Positions 32,133-39,865 of a stretch of DNA of 64,000 nt are shown here, in pieces; position 1 is the first letter of the stretch, and every line of letters begins with the position of its first letter. Made by a program: the position numbers and the translations under genes. The notes below the pieces were generated by a model. It had not been told where the DNA came from and searched no databases. It saw only the letters and a list, made by a program, of their open reading frames with translations. Location of the stretch: contig PLUE01000034.1 of NCBI GenBank assembly GCA_003164785.1, positions 1-64,000 on the forward strand, in the 5' to 3' direction. Source of the stretch: Gammaproteobacteria bacterium (GTDB taxonomy: Bacteria; Pseudomonadota; Gammaproteobacteria; Steroidobacterales; Steroidobacteraceae).

Positions 32133-33707
32133 TCATTCGAATGCCTTGATGAGCGCGTCGAATCGCGCGGCGAATGATTTGTCGTGGGGAGTCACCGGCG
32201 GAATCCCGCGCTCGATGGACAGGAGCGAATACACCGCCGTCTGCGCCGCGCGCACCGAATATTCCACCGTGAAGACGACATCGTCCGCGATCTCGACGAA
32301 TTGACTGACGAAGGCGAGATTCTTCGAGTCCTTGGGCACCGGGGGCGGCCGATCGCTGCGCGTGCGCGGCATGAACATGCTCGTGATGTACGGCATGCGG
32401 GAGGGGATGCAGATCGCGTCCGCGACGGTGTCCGGATCGAATCGCAGATGGCCGCAGAGTTCCTTCAGGATCTCCCGCCCATCGCAGTCGTCCATCGGCT
32501 TCGACACGAAATTGCCGACACGGTCCGGATACAGCCCATATCCCCAGAACACCTGCACGTCACGCGGCTGATCGATGAAGTGAGGTTGATGCGCGAGGAC
32601 GATGGACATGAGCCAGTTCGAATCCTTGAACGTGACCAGTCCGCCGGTACCTGGTTGGTTCTGGCTGAAGTTCGACATCTGGTCGAAGAAATATGACGAT
32701 TTCAACGTGACCGTGAATGATTCCCAGCACGATTGGGCGATGCACTGATTGAAGGCCTGCGGATTGCCGAAGTCGGGGCGGCCCTCCGCGAGGTTCTGCC
32801 AGAGGCTCCACCCGTTGCTGTGCGCCTTGTCGTGCTTTGCCGGCGGGGCGGTCATCGACCCCGCGCTCGAGTCATCGGTCATGGAGCCGTTCTGAATCAC
32901 CACCCAATCGTCATCGCCCACCGGGTAATGGTCGGTCACACCGTCATGCAGGCAACGCAGCCCGGTGACCACGAATTGTCCGTTCGCGTATTGGTGCTCG
33001 ACGCCGGTCACCGTGCACCCGGTGTTGAATTTGACGCCCTGCTCTTCGAGCCACTTCTGCAGGGGCCTTACCAGCGAGTCGTATTGGTTGTAGACCGTAC
33101 GCTTGACGCCCGCCAGAGTCTCGATGCGTGAGAACTCGAGCATGAAGCGATGCAGATAGCGTTTGAATTCGACGGCGCTGTGCCAGGGCAGGAAGGCGAA
33201 GGTCGTCGACCACATGAACCAGAAGTTCGTTTCAAAGAAGCTCGGCGAAAGCCAGTCCGTTATCCTGCTGTCGTTCAACTCATGCTCGTCCGCGTTCGCG
33301 AGCTTGAGCAGTTCCATCCGATCCCGCATCGAAAATCCCATCGACGTCACGGGCACCCGTGCGCGGCGTTTGTCGACGAGCCGCGCCTGGGAATGGGAGT
33401 GGTATTTGTCGTTGAAATCGATGGTCTCGTCGTACACCGACTTGCCGGTCTGCGCGAGGGACGGAATGCTCTTGAACAGATCCCAGGTGCACTCGTAGTT
33501 TTCGGTGGTGAACATGCGGCCGCCGCGCATCGAATATCCCTGCGCCGCATCACCCGATGCATCGAGGCTGCCGCCGAGGCGCGATCCCGCTTCGAAGATC
33601 ACGATGTTGCCGCCGGGCACATTGCCGTCCCGGATCATGAATGCTGCGGCTGCGAGCGATCCGATGCCCGCACCCACGAGATAGGCCTTGGATTGGTCAT
33701 GCGACAT
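32133..33707 (-). CDS. ohyA: Oleate hydratase (FAD-dependent fatty acid double-bond hydratase)
   Basis: Adds water to the cis-9 double bond of oleate to give 10-hydroxystearate. The start at MSHDQSKAYLVGAGIGSLAA has an AGGGAGA ribosome binding site; 41 upstream tracked residues are discarded. The FAD-binding GAGIGSLAAAAF and EAGSRLGGSLD open the protein. The catalytic loop reads RGGRMFTTENYECTWDLF, with Met where many hydratases have a Glu after RGGR, as I recall for the monomeric Rhodococcus-type enzyme. The 524-residue length also fits that shorter group. It is divergent from the second Crp/Fnr-like gene, which may regulate it. Confidence 0.92.
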   Translation of the reverse strand: MSHDQSKAYLVGAGIGSLAAAAFMIRDGNVPGGNIVIFEAGSRLGGSLDASGDAAQGYSMRGGRMFTTENYECTWDLFKSIPSLAQTGKSVYDETIDFNDKYHSHSQARLVDKRRARVPVTSMGFSMRDRMELLKLANADEHELNDSRITDWLSPSFFETNFWFMWSTTFAFLPWHSAVEFKRYLHRFMLEFSRIETLAGVKRTVYNQYDSLVRPLQKWLEEQGVKFNTGCTVTGVEHQYANGQFVVTGLRCLHDGVTDHYPVGDDDWVVIQNGSMTDDSSAGSMTAPPAKHDKAHSNGWSLWQNLAEGRPDFGNPQAFNQCIAQSCWESFTVTLKSSYFFDQMSNFSQNQPGTGGLVTFKDSNWLMSIVLAHQPHFIDQPRDVQVFWGYGLYPDRVGNFVSKPMDDCDGREILKELCGHLRFDPDTVADAICIPSRMPYITSMFMPRTRSDRPPPVPKDSKNLAFVSQFVEIADDVVFTVEYSVRAAQTAVYSLLSIERGIPPVTPHDKSFAARFDALIKAFE

Positions 33708-33865
33708 GCGGGTCTCCCTGATGTGAATGGGCAGCTTCTCACCTACAGTGTATGTGGTCTGGAATTGACTGTCTGTGCGGTAGCCGATGCCGCCGACAGG
33801 TTGGTGCGATACGGCACAGTGCGGAATCAATCAGGCTATAGTCAGGTGCCATTCCTCGCCGGACG

Positions 33866-34591
33866 ATGTCATTGGAACCAAAATTCGACCCCAAGCAGAA
33901 TCATCTTCTCGCAGTGTTGCCGGATGCTGCGTGGCGGATGTGGGCACCGCATCTGCAGCCCGTGGAATTGAAGCTCGGGCAGGTGCTGAGCGAGTCGGGT
34001 TCGACACTGACCGACGTCTACTTTCCGACCACGGCGATCGTCTCGCTGCTGTACGTGATGGAAAACGGATCGTCCGCAGAAATCGCGGTCGTGGGCAATG
34101 AGGGGGTGGTGGGCGTGTCGCTCTTCATGGGTGGCGCATCCACGCCGAGCCGCGCGGTGGTGCAGAGCGCCGGGTCTGGCGTCCGGCTCGCCAACCGGTA
34201 CATGATGGTGGAGTTCAACAAGGCCGGTCCCGTCCTGCATCTGTTGCTGCGCTATACCCAGGCGCTCATCACTCAGATGGCGCAAACGGCCGTGTGCAAC
34301 CGACATCATTCGCTGGATCAGCAACTTTGCCGTTGGTTGTTGTTGAGTCTCGACCGGTTGCAGGGTAGTGAATTGGTGATGACGCAGGAACTCATCGCCA
34401 ACATGCTCGGCGTGCGCCGGGTCGGCGTGACCGAGGGGGCGCTGAAGCTGCAGAAAGCGGGATTGATCAGCTATTTTCGCGGACATATCACCGTGCTGGA
34501 CCGGCCCGGTCTCGAGAACCGGACCTGCGAGTGCTATAGAGTCGTGAAGACGGAATACGACCGTTTGCTGCCTGCATTGAAGGCCGGTTAG
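33866..34591 (+). CDS. Crp/Fnr-family transcription regulator, copy 2
   Basis: A 241-residue paralogue of the 30884 regulator. Effector barrel: LGQVLSESGSTLTDVYFPTT and AEIAVVGNEGVVGVSLFMGG. DNA-binding part: MTQELIANMLGVRRVGVTEG, then LQKAGLISYFRGHITVLDRP and GLENRTCECYRVV. Both proteins have the VYFPT..IVSL, VGxEGxxG and LDRPGLExxxCxCY patterns of the group often annotated Crp/Fnr in proteobacteria, with no iron-sulfur cysteines in the N-terminus. It lies divergent from ohyA (about 160 bases between starts) and upstream of the acyltransferase, so fatty-acid-related control is plausible but inferred. Confidence 0.87.
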   Translation: MSLEPKFDPKQNHLLAVLPDAAWRMWAPHLQPVELKLGQVLSESGSTLTDVYFPTTAIVSLLYVMENGSSAEIAVVGNEGVVGVSLFMGGASTPSRAVVQSAGSGVRLANRYMMVEFNKAGPVLHLLLRYTQALITQMAQTAVCNRHHSLDQQLCRWLLLSLDRLQGSELVMTQELIANMLGVRRVGVTEGALKLQKAGLISYFRGHITVLDRPGLENRTCECYRVVKTEYDRLLPALKAG

Positions 34592-34676
34592 CCGGTCAGG
34601 CGCGACTCCTGCGCATGCCCCGCGGGCTTGAGCGGAGGTCCCGGCGACATCCGCGGGACGTGTAGTAGAATCGCGC

Positions 34677-35528
34677 ATGGTTAAATTCCTGTCGCGCCTG
34701 CCGATGTGGGTGCTCTATGCCGTTTCCGGATTTCTTTACCTTCTCGCCTATTACGTGGTGCGGCACCGTCATCGGGTGATCGAGGACCAGATCGCGCAGG
34801 TGTTTCCGCAGGCGAGCGCCGGCGAGCGCACCACCATCCACAAGAATTTCCTGAAGAATTTCTGCGACGTCCTGGTCGAGGTGCTCAAGTCCGCGTCCAT
34901 GGGCGCCGCGGAGCTGGGCGCGCACGTGCATCTGGTCAATCTGCCGGTGGTGCGTGGTCATTTGGATTCGGGCCGGTCGGTGATGTTGGTGACATCCCAT
35001 CTGTGCAACTGGGAATGGCTGCTGCAGGGCATTGCCGTGCAATTGGGTTTTCCGATCGACGCGGCCTACAAGCCGCTGCACGATCAATGGGCGGAGCGGC
35101 TGATGCTCGGCATTCGTTCCCGGTTCGGCGCGCGATTGGTGCCGGCGAAGGAGTTGCTGGGCGACATCTTGAAACGCCGCGCCGTCGTCCGTGCCGTGGC
35201 CATGAACGCGGATCAGGCGCCGGTGTCGACCGATAAGCGCTATTGGACCCAGTTCCTGGGCCAGGACACGGCTTTCTACATGGGCGCGGAACAGATTGCC
35301 CGCGCGACCCGGCTGCCGATGATCTATGTGGTCATGCGGCGCACGCGGCGCGGGTATTACGAGGTCGAATTCCAGCGGTTGTGGGACGGGCGGGAGTCCG
35401 TGCCGCCGAATGGCATCACCGAGCGCTATGCGCGGGCCTGCGAAATCGACGTGCTCAAGAGTCCGGCTGACTGGCTGTGGTCCTACCGCCGCTGGCGGCT
35501 CAAAAAAACCTTGTATGGGATTGATTGA
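34677..35528 (+). CDS. LpxL/HtrB-like lysophospholipid or lipid A acyltransferase
   Basis: A 283-residue inner-membrane acyltransferase. It has an N-terminal membrane anchor (WVLYAVSGFLYLLAYYVV) and the family's HX4E-type catalytic motif in TSHLCNWEWLLQG, with YKPLHDQWAERLMLGIRSRF and a DQAPVSTDKRYW acceptor-side loop. E. coli LpxL/LpxM are about 306-323 residues, so this is slightly short but complete. Its neighbours (fatty acyl-AMP ligase-ACP, P450 and a second acyltransferase) suggest the acyl donor could be a modified acyl-ACP. It is convergent with the ligase gene. The core lipid A role is an alternative. Confidence 0.87.
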   Translation: MVKFLSRLPMWVLYAVSGFLYLLAYYVVRHRHRVIEDQIAQVFPQASAGERTTIHKNFLKNFCDVLVEVLKSASMGAAELGAHVHLVNLPVVRGHLDSGRSVMLVTSHLCNWEWLLQGIAVQLGFPIDAAYKPLHDQWAERLMLGIRSRFGARLVPAKELLGDILKRRAVVRAVAMNADQAPVSTDKRYWTQFLGQDTAFYMGAEQIARATRLPMIYVVMRRTRRGYYEVEFQRLWDGRESVPPNGITERYARACEIDVLKSPADWLWSYRRWRLKKTLYGID

Positions 35529-35554
35529 GGAGCTTCGGCGCGGGTGCCTTGCGT

Positions 35555-35584
35555 GGTATCGGGTGCATCGACAACTGCGATACC
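35555..35584. terminator. Weak inverted repeat between convergent acyltransferase and ligase genes
   Basis: GGTATCG...CGATACC with a 16-base loop lies between the two convergent stops. No T-run follows on either strand, so it is at best a weak bidirectional terminator. Confidence 0.3.
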
Positions 35585-35611
35585 TTCGCCGTGGGCTCGC
35601 TGTAGACCTCG

Positions 35612-37582
35612 CTACGCGGCCGGCACCGGCTGGCTCAGTTTATTCTCGAGATGCTTGGCCAGTTCGGCGATGGTCGGATGATCGAACAACTCGGTCAGGT
35701 CGATCATCCCGGGAAAATCGTGTTCGATGTTCTCGTGGATCTCGATCAGCTTGAGCGAGCTCGCGCCGATGTCGAACAGATTGTCCTGAACGTCGACGCG
35801 CTTGCCGGGCAGGGCGTTCTCGCAGATCGCCTGCAGTCTCGATTCGAGATCGTTGCCGTTCACCGCAACCGCGCCGCCCTGGGCGTCGCGCAAGGCCTGT
35901 AGCTCGGCGAGTTCCGCGTCGAACTCGCCCTCGATATGCGAGGTCTCCAGCAGGTGACGTTGCACCTTGCCGCTGGTGGTCTTCGGGATCCGCTTGACGG
36001 GAATCACCTGCGCGACCTCGAGGCCGGTGTGCTCGTTGATGAGCCGGCTCACCGCCGTCGCGATCGGCAGGAACTCAGGGATGCCGCCACGGTGCAGCAC
36101 GAACACCACGAGTTCCTCGCCCTGCGCGCCGGGCTTCGCGACGCCGGCGGCGACGACCTTGTTGAGGTCGAGGCCGGGAGCGCGTTGCGCGATGTTCTCG
36201 AGGTCGTAGGGGTAGTAGTTCAGACCATTGATGAAGATGATTTCCTTCGTGCGGCCGGCGATATGGAGATTGCCTTCGTGGACCACGCCGAGATCGCCCG
36301 TGTCGAGCCAGCCATTCGCATCGATGGCGAGTGAGGTGGCCTCGGCATCGCCGTAATAGCCCTGCGTGACGCTCTTGCCGCTGATCAAAATGTGCCCGAC
36401 CTGGCCGTCGGGAAGCACCTGTCGGGCGGCATCGGTCACGCGGACATCGATGCTGGGCACCGGGCGGCCGACGCTCATGAGCTCTAGCACGTCGCGCGTG
36501 TCCGCGGGATTGAGCTCGATGGCGGCGCCGACGCCGAGTTTGCGGCGATTGACGCGAATCCATCGATAATCCACGCCGGGCTGGGGGAAGGTCACCGCGA
36601 GGCTGGCTTCCGCCATGCCGTATACCGGGAACATGGCATGATGCTTCAAGCCCGTATACGCCAGCTTGGCCATGAATTCGTTGCACAGTGCGACCGAGAT
36701 CGGCTCGGCGCCGTTGTAGATGGAGCGGATGCTCGACAGGTCGACGTTCTCGAGCTTGCGGTCGCCGAGCACCTTCAAAAAGTGCCGATAGCCGAAGTTG
36801 GGGGAGCAGGTGATGGTCGCGCGTTTCTTCGACGCGATCAGCATCCACAACAACGGGCGTCGCACGAACACATCGGTGGGCATCAGATTGATGTGCACGT
36901 GCTTGTTGAACTGCATGATGAAAAAACCGATGAGCCCCATGTCGTGCGTCAGCGGCATCCAGCTCAGCGACACGTCCTCGCGGTTGTACTTGTCGACCAT
37001 GGCGGCGCCCTCGGAATTGGCGAGCAGGTTCTCGTGGGTGAGCATCACGCCCTTGGGCTCGCTGGTCGATCCGGAGGAGAACTGAATGAACGCGAGATCG
37101 CCCGGCGCGGAGCGGTACACCTTGCCCGGCTTCGAAATGTCCGTCAGCGATTCGACCAGGAACACGCGGGTTTTGAGGTCCGCGAACAGCGCCATCTCGC
37201 CGACCTGGGCCGCCAGAGCGGACAGACGCTCGAGCGTTTTGGCGTCGGTGTACAGATAAGCGTTGCCCAGCTTGCGCGCCACCCGCAACAACTTGTATCG
37301 GTGTTCATCGCTGATCCCCACGGCCAGGGGAACCGGGACGATGCCCCCGCAGACCGCCGCCCAGAAGCCGTCGATGAACTGCTCGTTGTTGTTCAGGAAA
37401 ATGATCAGCTTGTCGCCGCGCTGCGCGCCCAGGGCTTGCAGGTGATGCAGGATGCCGAGCGCACGGGTGTACAGGTCGCCGTAGCTCACCCGGCGCTCGG
37501 AGTTCTCACCGTCGACATACGTGACCGCGCGATCCACGGTGCGATTGTTCTCGATCATTTCCAGCAAAGTCGTATTCGTCAT
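35612..37582 (-). CDS. Fatty acyl-AMP ligase fused to an acyl carrier domain
   Basis: A 656-residue two-domain enzyme. Residues about 1-560 are an adenylating domain of the FAAL type: FIQFSSGSTSEPKGVMLTHE, LPLTHDMGLIG, YGMAEASLAVTFPQPG, WLDTGDLGVVHEG and GRTKEIIFINGLNYYPYDLE, ending with the PKTTSGKVQR loop. Residues about 575-650 are a phosphopantetheine-binding domain with attachment Ser in DIGASSLKLIEI. It should activate a free fatty acid as acyl-AMP and load its own carrier. Its ATG overlaps the P450 stop (ATGA), so the two proteins are co-produced. No ketosynthase or NRPS module is nearby, so it is not a polyketide starter in this locus. Confidence 0.9.
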   Translation of the reverse strand: MTNTTLLEMIENNRTVDRAVTYVDGENSERRVSYGDLYTRALGILHHLQALGAQRGDKLIIFLNNNEQFIDGFWAAVCGGIVPVPLAVGISDEHRYKLLRVARKLGNAYLYTDAKTLERLSALAAQVGEMALFADLKTRVFLVESLTDISKPGKVYRSAPGDLAFIQFSSGSTSEPKGVMLTHENLLANSEGAAMVDKYNREDVSLSWMPLTHDMGLIGFFIMQFNKHVHINLMPTDVFVRRPLLWMLIASKKRATITCSPNFGYRHFLKVLGDRKLENVDLSSIRSIYNGAEPISVALCNEFMAKLAYTGLKHHAMFPVYGMAEASLAVTFPQPGVDYRWIRVNRRKLGVGAAIELNPADTRDVLELMSVGRPVPSIDVRVTDAARQVLPDGQVGHILISGKSVTQGYYGDAEATSLAIDANGWLDTGDLGVVHEGNLHIAGRTKEIIFINGLNYYPYDLENIAQRAPGLDLNKVVAAGVAKPGAQGEELVVFVLHRGGIPEFLPIATAVSRLINEHTGLEVAQVIPVKRIPKTTSGKVQRHLLETSHIEGEFDAELAELQALRDAQGGAVAVNGNDLESRLQAICENALPGKRVDVQDNLFDIGASSLKLIEIHENIEHDFPGMIDLTELFDHPTIAELAKHLENKLSQPVPAA

Positions 37583-38874
37583 CGTAGGGCTACCGTCATC
37601 ATGAGATTGGAGCGGGGCCGCAGATTGATCTGCGCCTCGAGTTCGATCGGTTCGTCGCTGGCGCGCGTCAGTCGGAAGCGTTGCGACATGCGGTGCACGT
37701 GCACCAGCATTTCAAACATGGCCAGGCCTTCGCCGATGCAGTGCCGGGGACCGACCGCGAAGGGGATATAGGAAAACCGGTGGCGTTCCGCCGCGTCCAC
37801 GCCGGCGAAGCGCTCGGGCTTGAATTCTTCGGCGTCGCTCCAGAACGCGGGGTGACGGTGCAGCATGTACGGACTGATGAACACATCGCTGCGGGGGCCG
37901 ATGGCGTAACCGCCGAGTTCGTCCGCCTCGATCGTGCGGCGCGTGAGCAGCCAGCCGGGCGGGTACAGCCGCAGGGCTTCCTGGATCACTTGATGGGCAT
38001 AGGACAGCGACTCGGCCGCATCGAGCCCCAGCCGTTCGGCGGTCACCCGGTCGGATTCGCTTTCCAGGGCCGAGGCGACCCCGGGATGCTGGCTCACCAG
38101 GTACCAAGTCCAGGTCAAGGCGGCGGCCGTGGTCTCGTGGCCGGCGACGATCAGCGTGAGGACTTCGTCGATCATTTCCTTGTCGGCCATGGGTTCGCCG
38201 CTGTCCCGGTCGCGTGTGGCCATGAGCATGGCGAGAAAATCGAAATGCGCCTCGGGCTCGCGGCGACGCCGTTGAATGACCTCGGCCACCAACTTGGCCA
38301 GCGAGCGAAACCGGAACGCGAATTTCAGGTCGCGGTTGGTCTCCTTGGCCACCACCTCGAACGGGTTGGCGCCCATCTGCTGCTCGATGCGGGCGAGGTC
38401 GCTGCCGAAGATCGATCGCAGGACGATTTCCAGGGTCAACTCGCTGACGTCGTCCGTGAGATTGATGGGTTCGCGGCGCGCGGCGCTGGCGGCCCAGCGC
38501 TCGGCGAACTTCTCGTTCACCTCGTCGATCAAACCAGCGAACTGGTCGATGACCCGGCGGTGAAACGCCGGCTGCATCATGCGTCGCTGGCGGCGCCAAA
38601 AGTCGCCTTCGCTGGTCATGATGCCGTTGCCGAGCAGGATCTTGACGCGATCCATGCCCTCGCCCTTGGTGTAGTTGCGATGGTTGGACAGGAGCACGCG
38701 CTTGATGTCGTCGGGGTGGTTGATGACATAGTTGTAGACGCCGCGGCTGGGGGCGAACACGCGGTACGTGTCGCCGAATCGGCCAAAACAGTCTCGCATC
38801 AGCGCCAACGATTCATCACTCCCACCGAGATCGAAGCCGTCGGTGGGGCCGGGGGGCAGGGCCATGGTTTGCAT
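37579..38874 (-). CDS. Cytochrome P450 (class with AGHETT I-helix)
   Basis: A 431-residue soluble P450 starting MQTMALPPGP (a second Met three codons in is an alternative). Features are the I-helix oxygen-activation motif LIVAGHETTAAALTW, the K-helix ExxR in QEALRLYPPGW, and the heme-thiolate Cys in FAVGPRHCIGEGLAMFE. WRRQRRMMQPAFHRRVIDQF is a typical C-helix region contacting the heme. It is first in a two-gene operon with the fatty acyl-AMP ligase-ACP, with overlapping stop and start. A likely substrate is therefore a fatty acyl chain held on that carrier, by analogy with BioI acting on acyl-ACP (inference). No ferredoxin gene is adjacent. Confidence 0.92.
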   Translation of the reverse strand: MQTMALPPGPTDGFDLGGSDESLALMRDCFGRFGDTYRVFAPSRGVYNYVINHPDDIKRVLLSNHRNYTKGEGMDRVKILLGNGIMTSEGDFWRRQRRMMQPAFHRRVIDQFAGLIDEVNEKFAERWAASAARREPINLTDDVSELTLEIVLRSIFGSDLARIEQQMGANPFEVVAKETNRDLKFAFRFRSLAKLVAEVIQRRRREPEAHFDFLAMLMATRDRDSGEPMADKEMIDEVLTLIVAGHETTAAALTWTWYLVSQHPGVASALESESDRVTAERLGLDAAESLSYAHQVIQEALRLYPPGWLLTRRTIEADELGGYAIGPRSDVFISPYMLHRHPAFWSDAEEFKPERFAGVDAAERHRFSYIPFAVGPRHCIGEGLAMFEMLVHVHRMSQRFRLTRASDEPIELEAQINLRPRSNLMMTVALR

Positions 38875-38929
38875 CCGCTATTGTAACGTAGGCGGGTGGG
38901 TATTGCGGTGGGGGGCGCCGTTCCCGACA

Positions 38930-39679
38930 ATGACGGCTGTGCAGAAAAAACCCGGCGCGCCTCTTCGCAATACGATCTACGAACAGCAAACGGCCTCGGG
39001 ACGCCGGCTGACCGCGGGCCGCCTATTCCTCTACCGGTGCATCGTGCCGCTGGGAATCGCCTTGATTCGCCTCGTATGGCGGTCCTCGCGGGTGGTCAGC
39101 GTCACCGGGTCCGACCATATCATCGCGGCACTCGCGCGTGCGCCATCGTTCATCCCGGTGTATTGGCACCAACATCAGCTGTTTTGCGTGCGGCAATTGC
39201 TGGCGCTGCGCGGTGCCGGGGTCAAGCTGGGGTTTTTGATCAGCCCCTCGGTGGATGGCGAACTCGGGGCCATGATGGTGCGCAGATTGGGCGCCCTGGC
39301 CATCCGTGGGTCGTCGACCCATACCGGGGCGAGGGCGCTGCGGGATTATTACCAGGCGCTGTCCCATGACGATGTGTCGCCGGCGATCACGCCGGACGGG
39401 CCGCGGGGTCCGCCTTGGAAGTTCAAGCCGGGCGCCGTGCTGCTGGCCCAGTTGTCCGGGCGGCCGATCATCCCCATGGCGTACGCCGCGTCGCGGGCCT
39501 GGAGAATCAAGTGGGATCGCTTCGTGATCCCGAAACCGCTGTCGCGCATTGCCATCGTGATTGGCGAACCCGTCTATGTACCCAAGGGGTTGGACGCGGC
39601 GGCCCTTGAGGGGTTCCAATTGCAGATGGAAGGGCGGCTGCACGCACTGTATGGCCAGGCAAGAAACGCGCTGGGGTAG
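38930..39679 (+). CDS. DUF374-type lysophospholipid acyltransferase
   Basis: A protein of about 249 residues from MTAVQKKPGAPLRNTIYEQQ; the tracked ORF's first 54 residues overlap the divergent P450 gene and are not family-like. The N-terminal hydrophobic stretch LFLYRCIVPLGIALIRLVW anchors it to the membrane. WHQHQLF, FLISPSVDGELGAMMVRRLG and ITPDGPRGPPWKFKPGAVLL are the DUF374 signature, related to the PlsC acyltransferase fold. Together with the LpxL-like enzyme at the other end of the cluster it could transfer the modified acyl chain to a lipid. The acceptor is unknown. Confidence 0.87.
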   Translation: MTAVQKKPGAPLRNTIYEQQTASGRRLTAGRLFLYRCIVPLGIALIRLVWRSSRVVSVTGSDHIIAALARAPSFIPVYWHQHQLFCVRQLLALRGAGVKLGFLISPSVDGELGAMMVRRLGALAIRGSSTHTGARALRDYYQALSHDDVSPAITPDGPRGPPWKFKPGAVLLAQLSGRPIIPMAYAASRAWRIKWDRFVIPKPLSRIAIVIGEPVYVPKGLDAAALEGFQLQMEGRLHALYGQARNALG

Positions 39680-39865
39680 TGTTTTGCGAAAAAGGCGTTA
39701 ATACAATCGCTTAGCTTGTAATCCTCCTAAGTTATGCGAGAATCCGGCTGTATCTGCCAGTTGCCGAATCCCAGGAAGTGTGTGACACATTCTGTTTTCG
39801 GCGAATAGCAATGGCAAACTGTTGATCCACAACCGCAATCTACATTCCGGGAATCATCACGGCGC

